Positions 16,225 to 24,035 of a stretch of DNA of 64,000 nt are shown here, in pieces. Position 1 is the first letter of the stretch. Every line of letters starts with the position of its first letter. Origin of the DNA: Lachnoclostridium sp. An14 (GTDB lineage Bacteria; Bacillota; Clostridia; Lachnospirales; Lachnospiraceae); assembly GCF_002160755.1 (NCBI RefSeq), contig NZ_NFLE01000015.1, forward strand, positions 32,185-96,184, given 5' to 3'. Made by a program: the position numbers and the translations under genes. Under the pieces are notes generated by a model that ran no database searches, had not been told where the DNA came from, and was given only the letters and a program-made list of their open reading frames with translations.

Positions 16225-17400
16225 ATGAGACGAAACCGATTGTATGCCTGCTGTCTGGGGCTGGCGGCGGCTATGGCCATTTCCTCCCCGGCGGCGGCCC
16301 TGGCGGCCTCCCTTTCCGACTACGACGAGGCCACCCAGGAAAAGCTTTTGGACAATACTCTGGAGTACGGGGAGATCCGTGCCCTGGTGTCCATCTATAA
16401 CCCCAGTATGAAGCAGGCGCAGCTCACCATGGACGACTCCCTGGCTGTCTACCGAAACGGCATGACGGAGTACAAGGACCGGGCGGCGGAGCTGCGCCGG
16501 GAGGCGGATAAGGCGGAGGACGAGGGAGATCTTCAGACCTACATGACCTATGAAATGAACGCCGCAATCCTGGTGCAGATCGCCAACCAGTACAAGGACG
16601 TGATCGAGCAGTCAGAGCGGATGTCCACCCAGAGGAGCATTGTCTCCGCGGAAGATATGCTCACCAGGGGCGTGCAGCAGATGGTGCAGGGCTACGTCCA
16701 GCTGGACCAGGGCTGCAAAGTGGCGGCGAAGGCCGTGGAGATGGCGGAGGCGGCCTACAACTCTACCGTGACCCAGCAGAGCCTGGGGATGGCCACAGAG
16801 GCAGATGTGAAATCCGCCGCCAACAGCCTGGAATCGGCCAAAGCCAGCTTAAAGGCCGCCGAGGACAACCGCGCCAGCCTGCGCAGCAGCATTTGCCTCA
16901 TGACAGGCTGGAACTATGACGCGGACATTGAGATCGGTGCGGTGCCTGTGCCGGATCTGGATGCCATCGCCGCCCTGGATCTGGCCGCCGACACGGAAAA
17001 GGCCGTGAACAACAACTATGAGCTGATCTCCATCCGCCACCAGGGACGGGCAGGCAGCACCGTCAAGCAGGATATGCGGGACCGGAACTTAAGCGACGCG
17101 GAGACGGCGGTGAGGATTTCCATGGAAAGCCTCTATGAGACTCTCCGGCAGCAGGTGATCACCTGGGAGGGAGCGGACGCCTCCTGGCAGGCCGCTAAAA
17201 AGGACCGCGCCGCCCTGGATCAGAAATACCAGTTAGGTATGATCGGCCGTCTGGAGTACCTTCAGGGCGAGCTCGCTTACCTCCAGGCCGAAAGCGCCAA
17301 GCTTTCCGCGGACATCAGCCTGCAGAAGGCGTATGAGGATTATCTGTGGCAGGTGAAGGGAGTCAGCGTCGGAGGAACGCAGAACAGCGGACAGAATTGA
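16225..17400 (+). CDS. TolC-like exported protein, copy 2
   Basis: This 391-residue protein is a paralogue of the preceding gene, with the same opening (DNTLEYGEI), the same internal AAYNSTVTQQSLGMATEADV and C-terminal QKYQLGMIGRLEYLQGELAYLQ blocks, and a signal peptide ending near residue 28 (ALAASLSD). The two together could form a hetero-oligomer. GGAAGGAGG immediately precedes the ATG. The operon ends in a strong terminator after this gene. Tandem duplication followed by divergence is the simplest origin. Confidence 0.85.
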   Translation: MRRNRLYACCLGLAAAMAISSPAAALAASLSDYDEATQEKLLDNTLEYGEIRALVSIYNPSMKQAQLTMDDSLAVYRNGMTEYKDRAAELRREADKAEDEGDLQTYMTYEMNAAILVQIANQYKDVIEQSERMSTQRSIVSAEDMLTRGVQQMVQGYVQLDQGCKVAAKAVEMAEAAYNSTVTQQSLGMATEADVKSAANSLESAKASLKAAEDNRASLRSSICLMTGWNYDADIEIGAVPVPDLDAIAALDLAADTEKAVNNNYELISIRHQGRAGSTVKQDMRDRNLSDAETAVRISMESLYETLRQQVITWEGADASWQAAKKDRAALDQKYQLGMIGRLEYLQGELAYLQAESAKLSADISLQKAYEDYLWQVKGVSVGGTQNSGQN

Positions 17401-17401
17401 G

Positions 17402-17480
17402 ATAGGAATAAGGGACAGAAATAAGGGATACAAATAAGGGACAGATACCGGGGGAATTTTGGTATCTGTCCCTGTTTTTA
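17402..17480 (+). terminator. Operon terminator preceded by three short direct repeats
   Basis: AAGGGACAGATACC (17436-17449) pairs with GGTATCTGTCCCT (17461-17473) and is followed by a T-rich GTTTTTATT. Just upstream AATAAGGGA is repeated three times (about 17407, 17420 and 17433), the last forming part of the left arm. Confidence 0.85.
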
Positions 17481-17485
17481 TTGTA

Positions 17486-17672
17486 GTAGGAAACTGACGG
17501 CTGGCCCAGCCGTGCTCCGGCGCGGGTGGCGCTGCAGCGCACACTTTTCATCATGGGAAATAGCGTTTTCTATGGCCGTGGCATAAAAGCCTCCGGCGCG
17601 GGCGCCTTCCTCGCGCAGGAAGTGGCTGCTGACGCCTCCGCGCCCAGCGCCGGTGTACGCGCCCGCGGGCTT
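17486..17672 (+). repeat. Copies B1 and B2 of the GC-rich intergenic repeat, in tandem
   Basis: B1 (about 17486-17550) is a 3' part with GCTCCGGCGCGG and GCTGCAGCGCACACTTTT. B2 (about 17553-17672) is a nearly full unit: GGGAAATAGCGTTTTCTATGG, GGCATAAAAGCCTCCGGCGCG, TGGCTGCTGACGC and CCGGTGTACGCGCCCGCG. B2 runs up to the 3' end of the flavodoxin gene. Confidence 0.7.
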
Positions 17673-17676
17673 TTGA

Positions 17677-18156
17677 TCACACGCCCAGACTCTCCACCCA
17701 CTTCGCCAGGCCGTCCCTGGTCTGCCTGCCGTTTAACAGCTTTCCATCCCGGATCACCGCGCCGGGGCAGACTGGCTGCAGATCCTTGGCGATGTGCCCC
17801 AGGCCGCTGCTGCCGGAGGTGGCGAACAGGAAAATGGTTTTTCCGGCGAAATCCCCGCTTTCCAGGAAGGTCTTTATAATGGTGGGAGCGGTGTACCACC
17901 AGATGGGAAAGCCCAGGAAAATCACGTCGTAGTCCCGCACATCCGGTATGTCCCCGGCGATAGCGGGGCGGGAATCCGGATCCTTCATCTCCACGCTGCT
18001 GCGGCTGTTCTGATCCATCCAGTTTAAATCCGCGTCTGTGTAGGGCGTCTCCGGCCGGATTTCATAAAGGTCCGCGCCGGCGGCCTCCGCCAGAGTCTTT
18101 GCCACCCCGGCGGTCACGCCGCTGGCGGAAAAATAAGCAACCAGTTTCTTTGACAT
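17677..18156 (-). CDS. Flavodoxin
   Basis: The 159-residue protein has the flavodoxin fold pattern: [21 protein letters not shown] (phosphate-binding loop), [24 protein letters not shown] (aromatic residues packing FMN) and [22 protein letters not shown]. It belongs to the short NADPH-quinone/flavodoxin-like type common in Clostridia, acting as a one- or two-electron carrier in the cytoplasm. Monocistronic, transcribed away from adhE. Its own promoter is at 18197-18225. Confidence 0.92.
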   Translation of the reverse strand: MSKKLVAYFSASGVTAGVAKTLAEAAGADLYEIRPETPYTDADLNWMDQNSRSSVEMKDPDSRPAIAGDIPDVRDYDVIFLGFPIWWYTAPTIIKTFLESGDFAGKTIFLFATSGSSGLGHIAKDLQPVCPGAVIRDGKLLNGRQTRDGLAKWVESLGV

Positions 18157-18196
18157 AAGATCGTCTCCCTTCTATAGTAAATATCTCCATGCCTTT

Positions 18197-18225
18197 ATTA
18201 TAAAACGGAACCCGGCTGCTGTCCA
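18197..18225 (-). promoter_or_regulatory. Promoter of the flavodoxin gene
   Basis: On the minus strand TGGACA (18220-18225), 17 bp, TATAAT (18197-18202). It lies about 45 bp upstream of the flavodoxin start. Confidence 0.6.
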
Positions 18226-18664
18226 ATGCCTCTGCCGCCTGACCGGCCATGCGTCCCCCGCATACCAACAAGGCGCAGAGCAGTGGAAACACCCCCTTCC
18301 GGTGCCTTGAAAATTGCCTTAAAATCGTTAAAAATGTAACAATAATACGGCATTTTCCAGACAAAATTATCCTTAAATAAGTTAAAAACATCTCAAAATC
18401 CCGCCCGAAACGCTAAAAAAATCTTCCGCAATCCCTTATAATTCCCCTGTTTTTCCCCTTACGTTCCCCATTTCCTCTCCTTCCTGCCCCATTCATTCCA
18501 TCCCTCATCCCTCCGTTTTCCTGTAAAAAATCCCTCAAATCCCCCATTTTTACCCGCCCCACCCGCCGCGGCAGACAGGATTTTCACCGGCGGCACAAAT
18601 AGAAAAAGGTAAAAATAGCCAAAGGAACCCCTGGAATGGGGAAAAATATCCACATTACTGATAA
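18226..18664. other. Long non-coding leader region upstream of adhE with a pyrimidine tract
   Basis: No credible gene is seen. From about 18430 to 18560 the plus strand is strongly pyrimidine-biased (runs such as CCCCATTTCCTCTCCTTCC). The region is otherwise AT-rich and holds no hairpin followed by a T tract that I could identify. It may be a long upstream regulatory region. Confidence 0.4.
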
Positions 18665-18715
18665 TTGACATTTTTTTAACATTAGACTATAATGAAATCG
18701 TTAAATAAATAACGA
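18665..18715 (+). promoter_or_regulatory. adhE: adhE promoter with a Rex-like operator
   Basis: TTGACA (18665-18670), 17 bp, TATAAT (18688-18693) is a near-perfect promoter. Immediately downstream TCGTTAAATAAATAACGA (18698-18715) matches the Rex consensus TTGTTAA-N4-TTAACAA at most positions. Rex senses the NADH/NAD ratio and represses fermentative genes including adhE in several Clostridia; binding here would block initiation until NADH rises. Confidence 0.7.
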
Positions 18716-18767
18716 AAACAAATCAGGAAAGTTACTCGAAACCAATAAAAATGTAGGAGGATGAATC

Positions 18768-21380
18768 ATGGCAAAGGAAAAGGCAGTACAGGTACCAGAA
18801 ATCATCGACAACGTGGACGCTCTGATCGCGAAGATGAAAGCGATGAGAGAGGCTCAGAAGGTCTTTGCGACGTACACCCAGGAGCAGGTGGATAAGATCT
18901 TCTTTGAGGCTGCGAAGGCAGCAAACCAGATGCGGATCCCGCTGGCCAAGATGGCAGTGGAGGAGACCGGCATGGGCGTGGTGGAAGACAAGATCATCAA
19001 GAACCACTACGCGGCAGAGTACATTTACAACGCTTACAAGGAGACGAAGACCTGCGGTGTCATCGAGGAGGACAAAGCCTTCGGAATCAAGAAGGTTGCG
19101 GAGCCCCTGGGCCTGATCGCGGCGGTTATCCCCACCACGAACCCCACCTCCACGGCGATCTTCAAGAGCCTGATTGCCTTAAAGACGAGAAACGCCATCA
19201 TCATTTCCCCCCATCCCCGCGCGAAGAACTGCACCATCGCAGCGGCGAAGGTGGTTCTGGACGCAGCGGTGAAGGCCGGCGCTCCCGAGGGCATCATCGG
19301 CTGGATCGACGTTCCGTCCCTGGAGCTGACCAATGAGGTTATGAGAGGTTCTGACACCATCCTGGCCACCGGCGGCCCCGGCATGGTAAAGGCTGCTTAC
19401 TCCTCCGGAAAACCGGCTCTCGGCGTAGGCGCAGGAAATACCCCGGTTATCATCGACGAGACGGCAGACGTGAAACTGGCTGTAAACTCCATCATCCACT
19501 CCAAGACCTTTGACAACGGCATGATCTGCGCCTCTGAGCAGTCCGTGACCGTGCTGGCTCCCGTATACGACGCGGTGAAGAAGGAGTTCCAGGAGAGAGG
19601 ATGCTACTTCTTAAAGGCTGACGAGCTGGATAAGGTGAGAAAGACCATCATCATCAACGGCGCGTTAAACGCCAAGATCGTAGGACAGTCCGCCCACAAG
19701 ATCGCGGCTCTGGCCGGTGTAAATGTTCCGGAGGCCACGAAGATCCTGATCGGCGAGGTAGAGTCTGTGGACATTTCCGAGGAGTTCGCCCACGAGAAAC
19801 TGTCTCCCGTACTGGCTATGTACAAGGCGAAGGACTTCGACGAGGCCATCGCGAAGGCAGAGAGACTGGTTGCGGACGGCGGTTACGGCCACACCTCCTC
19901 CCTGTACATCAATATCAATGAGACAGAGAAGATGGCAAAGCACGCGGCTGCTATGAAGACCTGCCGTATTCTTGTAAATACTCCGTCCTCTCAGGGCGGC
20001 ATCGGAGACCTCTACAACTTCAAGCTGGCTCCGTCCTTAACCCTTGGCTGCGGCTCCTGGGGCGGCAACTCCGTTTCCGAGAACGTAGGCATCAAGCATT
20101 TGCTGAACATCAAGACAGTGGCGGAGAGGAGAGAGAATATGCTGTGGTTCAGAGCGCCTCAGAAGGTATACTTTAAGAAAGGCTGTATGCCGGTTGCATT
20201 AAACGAGCTGAGAGATGTGCTTGGAAAGAAACGTGCCTTCCTGGTAACAGACAGTTTCTTATATATGAACGGATACACGAAACCGATCACCGACAAGCTG
20301 GATGAGCTGGGAATCGTTTACACCACCTTCTCCGACGTTCAGCCCGACCCGACCCTGGCAAACGCCCAGGCTGGCGCAAAGGCTATGGACGCCTTCAAGC
20401 CGGACGTGATCATCGCTCTGGGCGGCGGTTCCGCTATGGACGCGGCCAAGATCATGTGGGTAATGTACGAGCATCCGGAAGTAGACTTCCAGGATATGGC
20501 AATGCGTTTCATGGACATCCGGAAACGTGTATACACCTTCCCGAAGATGGGAGAGAAGGCCTACTTTGTAGCCATCCCCACCTCCTCCGGTACGGGTTCT
20601 GAGGTAACTCCCTTCGCCGTTATCACCGACCAGGAGACCGGCGTAAAATATCCGCTGGCTGACTACGAGCTTCTGCCGAACATGGCAATCGTGGACACCG
20701 ACAACATGATGAGCCAGCCCAAGGGCTTAACCAGCGCGTCCGGCGTAGACGTTCTGACCCACGCTCTGGAGGCATACGCGTCCGTGATGGCGACAGACTA
20801 CACCGACGGCCTGGCATTAAAGGCGATGAAGAACGTATTTGACTACCTGCCCACCTGCTACAACGACGGCAGCAACGTGCAGGCCCGCCAGAAGATGGCA
20901 GACGCCTCCTGCATGGCCGGTATGGCATTTGCCAACGCCTTCCTGGGACTGTGCCACTCCATGGCTCACAAGTTAGGCGCTTACCACCACCTGCCCCACG
21001 GCGTTGCCAACGCCCTGCTGATCTCCCTGATCGTAGAGTACAACTCCGCTGAGGTTCCGACGAAGATGGGTACCTTCCCGCAGTATGAGTATCCGCACAC
21101 CAAGGCGAGATACGCCGAGTGCGCGCGGTTCTGCGGCATCCAGGCGAAGGATGACGACGAGGCTGTGAAGAAACTCATCGAGAAGATCGAGGAGTTAAAG
21201 AAGGCAGTTGGAATCAAGGCCACCATCAAGGACTACGGCGTGGATGAGAAATATTTCCTTGACACTCTGGATGAAATGGTAGAAAATGCTTTTGACGACC
21301 AGTGTACCGGTGCGAACCCGAGATACCCGCTGATGAGCGAGATCAAGGATATGTACCTGAAAGCTTACTACGGCAAATAA
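18768..21380 (+). CDS. adhE: Bifunctional acetaldehyde-CoA/alcohol dehydrogenase
   Basis: AdhE converts acetyl-CoA to acetaldehyde and then ethanol, oxidising two NADH. The 870-residue protein has an aldehyde dehydrogenase half (about 1-440; catalytic Cys254 in GMICASEQSV) and an iron-dependent alcohol dehydrogenase half (about 450-870; GGGSAMDAAK for NAD binding, metal-ligand helix with His730, His734 and His744 in LCHSMAHKLGAYHHLPHG). Length is normal for fused AdhE, which assembles into spirosomes. Codon choice is strongly biased as in highly expressed genes. AGGAGG lies about 8 bp before the ATG. Promoter and Rex-like site upstream fit redox control. Confidence 0.98.
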   Translation: MAKEKAVQVPEIIDNVDALIAKMKAMREAQKVFATYTQEQVDKIFFEAAKAANQMRIPLAKMAVEETGMGVVEDKIIKNHYAAEYIYNAYKETKTCGVIEEDKAFGIKKVAEPLGLIAAVIPTTNPTSTAIFKSLIALKTRNAIIISPHPRAKNCTIAAAKVVLDAAVKAGAPEGIIGWIDVPSLELTNEVMRGSDTILATGGPGMVKAAYSSGKPALGVGAGNTPVIIDETADVKLAVNSIIHSKTFDNGMICASEQSVTVLAPVYDAVKKEFQERGCYFLKADELDKVRKTIIINGALNAKIVGQSAHKIAALAGVNVPEATKILIGEVESVDISEEFAHEKLSPVLAMYKAKDFDEAIAKAERLVADGGYGHTSSLYININETEKMAKHAAAMKTCRILVNTPSSQGGIGDLYNFKLAPSLTLGCGSWGGNSVSENVGIKHLLNIKTVAERRENMLWFRAPQKVYFKKGCMPVALNELRDVLGKKRAFLVTDSFLYMNGYTKPITDKLDELGIVYTTFSDVQPDPTLANAQAGAKAMDAFKPDVIIALGGGSAMDAAKIMWVMYEHPEVDFQDMAMRFMDIRKRVYTFPKMGEKAYFVAIPTSSGTGSEVTPFAVITDQETGVKYPLADYELLPNMAIVDTDNMMSQPKGLTSASGVDVLTHALEAYASVMATDYTDGLALKAMKNVFDYLPTCYNDGSNVQARQKMADASCMAGMAFANAFLGLCHSMAHKLGAYHHLPHGVANALLISLIVEYNSAEVPTKMGTFPQYEYPHTKARYAECARFCGIQAKDDDEAVKKLIEKIEELKKAVGIKATIKDYGVDEKYFLDTLDEMVENAFDDQCTGANPRYPLMSEIKDMYLKAYYGK

Positions 21381-21407
21381 ATAAGGAGAAGGAAAGGAGA
21401 TAGCAAA

Positions 21408-22160
21408 ATGAAAACGGATAAGATTCTTGCTACACGGACCCACAAGGTAATTTACCAGGTTGGAGACAAGGTTTGGAAGGTTTTTGATACCAATTATCCC
21501 AAGACAGACGTGCTCAACGAGGCATTAAACCAGGCCAGAGTTGAGGAGACGGGCCTGCCGATCCCGAAGGTGCACGGCGTTACCGTGACTGAGGATGGAA
21601 ACTGGGCCATCATTTCCGACTACATTGAGGGGGAGACCTTAGCCGAGAAGATGGCAAAGGAGCCGGAGAACGTAGAGAAGTACATGAAGGAGTTTGTGGA
21701 GATCCAGCTGGAGATCCATGACAAGACCGCTCCCCTGTTAAATAAGATGAAGGACAAAATGAGCGGCCGCATCAACAGCTTAAAGGCTGTAAACGCCACC
21801 ACCCGCTACGAGTTAAGCACCCGTCTGGAGAGTATGCCCAAGCATAAGAAGGTGCTCCACGGCGACTTTAACCCCACCAACGTGGTGATTGGACAGGATG
21901 GAACGTACTACATTCTCGACTGGTCCCATGCCACCCAGGGAAACGCGTCTGCTGACGCGGCTACCACCTATCTGCTCCTGACCCTTCAGGATCCGAAACT
22001 GGCGGAGATGTACATGAACCTGTTCTGCGATATGAGCGACACCGCGAAACAGTATGTGCAGAGATGGCTGCCCATCGTGGCTGCCTCCCGTCTGACCAAG
22101 GCGATTCCGGAGGAGAAAGAGCTCCTGGAGAAATGGCTTGACGTGGTAGAGTACGAATAA
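21408..22160 (+). CDS. Aminoglycoside phosphotransferase/choline-kinase fold protein
   Basis: The 250-residue protein is a small kinase of the APH superfamily: N-lobe with KVWKVFDTNYPKTDVLNEAL, hinge IISDYIEGETLAEKM, catalytic loop HGDFNPTNVV (about 149-158) and metal site ILDWSHAT. It probably phosphorylates a small molecule hydroxyl; substrate unknown. It follows adhE after 27 bp with GGAGAAGGAAAGGAG before it and shares adhE's highly biased codon use, so the two are very likely co-transcribed and highly expressed. An antibiotic resistance role is not indicated. Confidence 0.85.
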   Translation: MKTDKILATRTHKVIYQVGDKVWKVFDTNYPKTDVLNEALNQARVEETGLPIPKVHGVTVTEDGNWAIISDYIEGETLAEKMAKEPENVEKYMKEFVEIQLEIHDKTAPLLNKMKDKMSGRINSLKAVNATTRYELSTRLESMPKHKKVLHGDFNPTNVVIGQDGTYYILDWSHATQGNASADAATTYLLLTLQDPKLAEMYMNLFCDMSDTAKQYVQRWLPIVAASRLTKAIPEEKELLEKWLDVVEYE

Positions 22161-22541
22161 ATTAGCCTGATTTAAAATCCTACATAGATAAGCAGACCCC
22201 GGAGCGCGGCCCGAGAGGACGCGTTTCCGGGGAAACTGTGTTTATGCCGCGGGAAGAAACGGCGTTCCTGTGACACAAAGACCCTCGAAGGCGGCGTGTT
22301 TTGCCTGGAGGGAAATGGCTGCTGACGCAGCCGCGCTGCGGCGCGTGGATACGTTTCCGCGCGCATTTTTTAGGGGCTTTAGCTCTGACGCGGGAAAGCG
22401 GGAAAGCTGGAAAGCGGGAAAGAGGGACAGGCCGTTTCCGGCGGGGAACGTCCGCGGCGGGGAGATTTCCGGGCACATAGGAAACCATGCGTCCGGGGAA
22501 CATCCGCGGGAGGAAATTCTGGCAGAAATGAGAGGGAAAAG
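22161..22541 (+). other. Intergenic stretch with repeat copy C and an octamer tandem array
   Basis: No gene is supported. Repeat copy C occupies about 22221-22372. Downstream lies a five-unit octamer repeat (GCGGGAAA, GCGGGAAA, GCTGGAAA, GCGGGAAA, GAGGGACA; 22390-22429). The rest (22430-22541) is GC-rich with two CCGCGG-containing, partly repeated blocks before the NhaC ribosome site. Confidence 0.6.
22221..22372 (+). repeat. Copy C of the GC-rich intergenic repeat family
   Basis: Contains GTTTCCGGGGAAAC and GGGAAGAAACGGCGTTCCTGTG, the diverged centre with GAAGGCGGCG, ATGGCTGCTGACGCAGCCGC, GCTGCGGCGCGTG and the tail GCGCGCATTTTTTAG. Same orientation as the other copies. Confidence 0.65.
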
Positions 22542-23942
22542 ATGAACGAGACGAAACAGAAAACACTAAATGGCTGGCAGTCGGCGCTGCTGCTGGTCTT
22601 TATTATCATATCCGTGGCGGTATGCGTGGGAATGAAGGTGGGCGGGCCCATGATCGGCCTGTTCTTCTCCTGGCTGATTATATACGGGTTCTGCGTGGTG
22701 TTCCGGATTGATTACAAATACGTAAATCAGGGGGCTTTTGAGGCCCTGAAGGTGGTGCTGCCTACCATGGCCATCCTTATGGCCATCGGCGTGCTCATTG
22801 GCTCCTGGATGCAGTCGGGAACCATACCGACCATTATTGTGTACGGCTTAAAGGCCATTAACCCCACCTTCCTGCTCACCTTTACGCTGCTGTTTACGGC
22901 AGTGCTCAGCATGGTGACCGGCACCTCCTACGGCTCCGCGGGCAGCGCGGGAGTGGCGATGATGGCCATTGGAAACGCCATGGGATTAAATCCCGGCATG
23001 GTGGCGGGGGCGGTGATCTGCGGCGCCATGTTTGGAGACAAGCTGAGCCCATTTTCTGATACGACGAACCTGGCTCCTGCGGTGGCGGGGGCGAAACTGG
23101 GAGATCACGTAAAGAGTATGCTGTGGACCACGGTGCCGCCTATGGTGATCAGCATTGTGATCTTTACGGTATTGGGAATCAGTCAGACCAGCGGCGGCTA
23201 CGATCCCGGCGATCTGAACGTGTATGTGGACTACCTGGAGGGGAGTTTCCATATCGGGCTTGTCACCCTGCTGCCGGCGGCGCTTATCATTGTGCTGTTG
23301 TTATTCCGGGTGGGGGCCTTTGAGGCCCTGGGAATCGGCGCTGTGGCCGGAGCGGCGGTGGCCATGGCAGTGCAGGGAAATTCCCTTCGGTCCGTGCTCA
23401 GCGTGGCCTATAACGGCTTTTCCAGCGATACGGACATCGCCGTGTTAAAGGCCATTTTAAACCGCGGCGGAATGAGCAGTATGCTTCAGTACGTGGCCAT
23501 CATCACCTTCGCCGTGGGAATGGGCGGAATGTTAGACCGGTTGGGCGTGCTGGACAAGGTGCTGTCCCTGTTTACCAAGCGGATCCGCAGCGACGGCTCC
23601 CTGGTGCTGGCGACCCTGCTGGTGGGCTATGTGACCAGCCTGGTGAGTTCCTCCAGCCCCATGTCCCATGTGCTCACGGGACGGCTGATGCTGCCTCTCT
23701 TTCAGGAGAGGAACATCGAGCCCAGAATCCTTTCCCGCTGCCTGGAGGACAGCGGCACGCTGGCAGGCCCCATGATTCCCTGGCACGGGTACGGGATCTA
23801 TATGGCCGGCACCCTGGGAGTGGCCTGGTCCCAGTACATCCTCTTTGTGCCGCTTTTGTGGCTGACGCCTCTGTTTTCCATTTTTTACGGATTTACGGGG
23901 ATTTCCATTCTCCATACCACGGACGGCAGGAAGGGGAAATAG
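22542..23942 (+). CDS. NhaC-family Na+/H+ antiporter
   Basis: The 466-residue protein has about twelve membrane helices and NhaC-family features: GTSYGSAGSAGVAMMAIG, GAVICGAMFGDKLSPFSDTTNLAP (charged pore motif) and the C-terminal EDSGTLAGPMIPWHGYGIYMA. It exchanges sodium, or in some relatives amino or organic acids such as malate-lactate, for protons across the cytoplasmic membrane. The start at 22542 follows GAGGGAAAAG. It is monocistronic and ends in a shared convergent terminator. Confidence 0.9.
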   Translation: MNETKQKTLNGWQSALLLVFIIISVAVCVGMKVGGPMIGLFFSWLIIYGFCVVFRIDYKYVNQGAFEALKVVLPTMAILMAIGVLIGSWMQSGTIPTIIVYGLKAINPTFLLTFTLLFTAVLSMVTGTSYGSAGSAGVAMMAIGNAMGLNPGMVAGAVICGAMFGDKLSPFSDTTNLAPAVAGAKLGDHVKSMLWTTVPPMVISIVIFTVLGISQTSGGYDPGDLNVYVDYLEGSFHIGLVTLLPAALIIVLLLFRVGAFEALGIGAVAGAAVAMAVQGNSLRSVLSVAYNGFSSDTDIAVLKAILNRGGMSSMLQYVAIITFAVGMGGMLDRLGVLDKVLSLFTKRIRSDGSLVLATLLVGYVTSLVSSSSPMSHVLTGRLMLPLFQERNIEPRILSRCLEDSGTLAGPMIPWHGYGIYMAGTLGVAWSQYILFVPLLWLTPLFSIFYGFTGISILHTTDGRKGK

Positions 23943-23955
23943 GGGAACGGATGAG

Positions 23956-24006
23956 AAAAAGGAGCCGCGCCTCCGGGAAGAAATTCCTGGGGCGCGGCTC
24001 CTTTTT
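23956..24006. terminator. Bidirectional terminator between NhaC and M20 genes
   Basis: AAAAAGGAGCCGCGCC (23956-23971) and GGCGCGGCTCCTTTTT (23991-24006) form a perfect 16-bp stem with A and T tracts on each side, so it can end both convergent transcripts. Confidence 0.9.
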
Positions 24007-24035
24007 CGCTGTCTTTTAAATAATGATTTTGCGGG

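Noticed and set aside
18459..18671. Short minus-strand open frame upstream of adhE
   Set aside because: Low-complexity Phe/Gly/Lys translation of the pyrimidine tract with no ribosome site.
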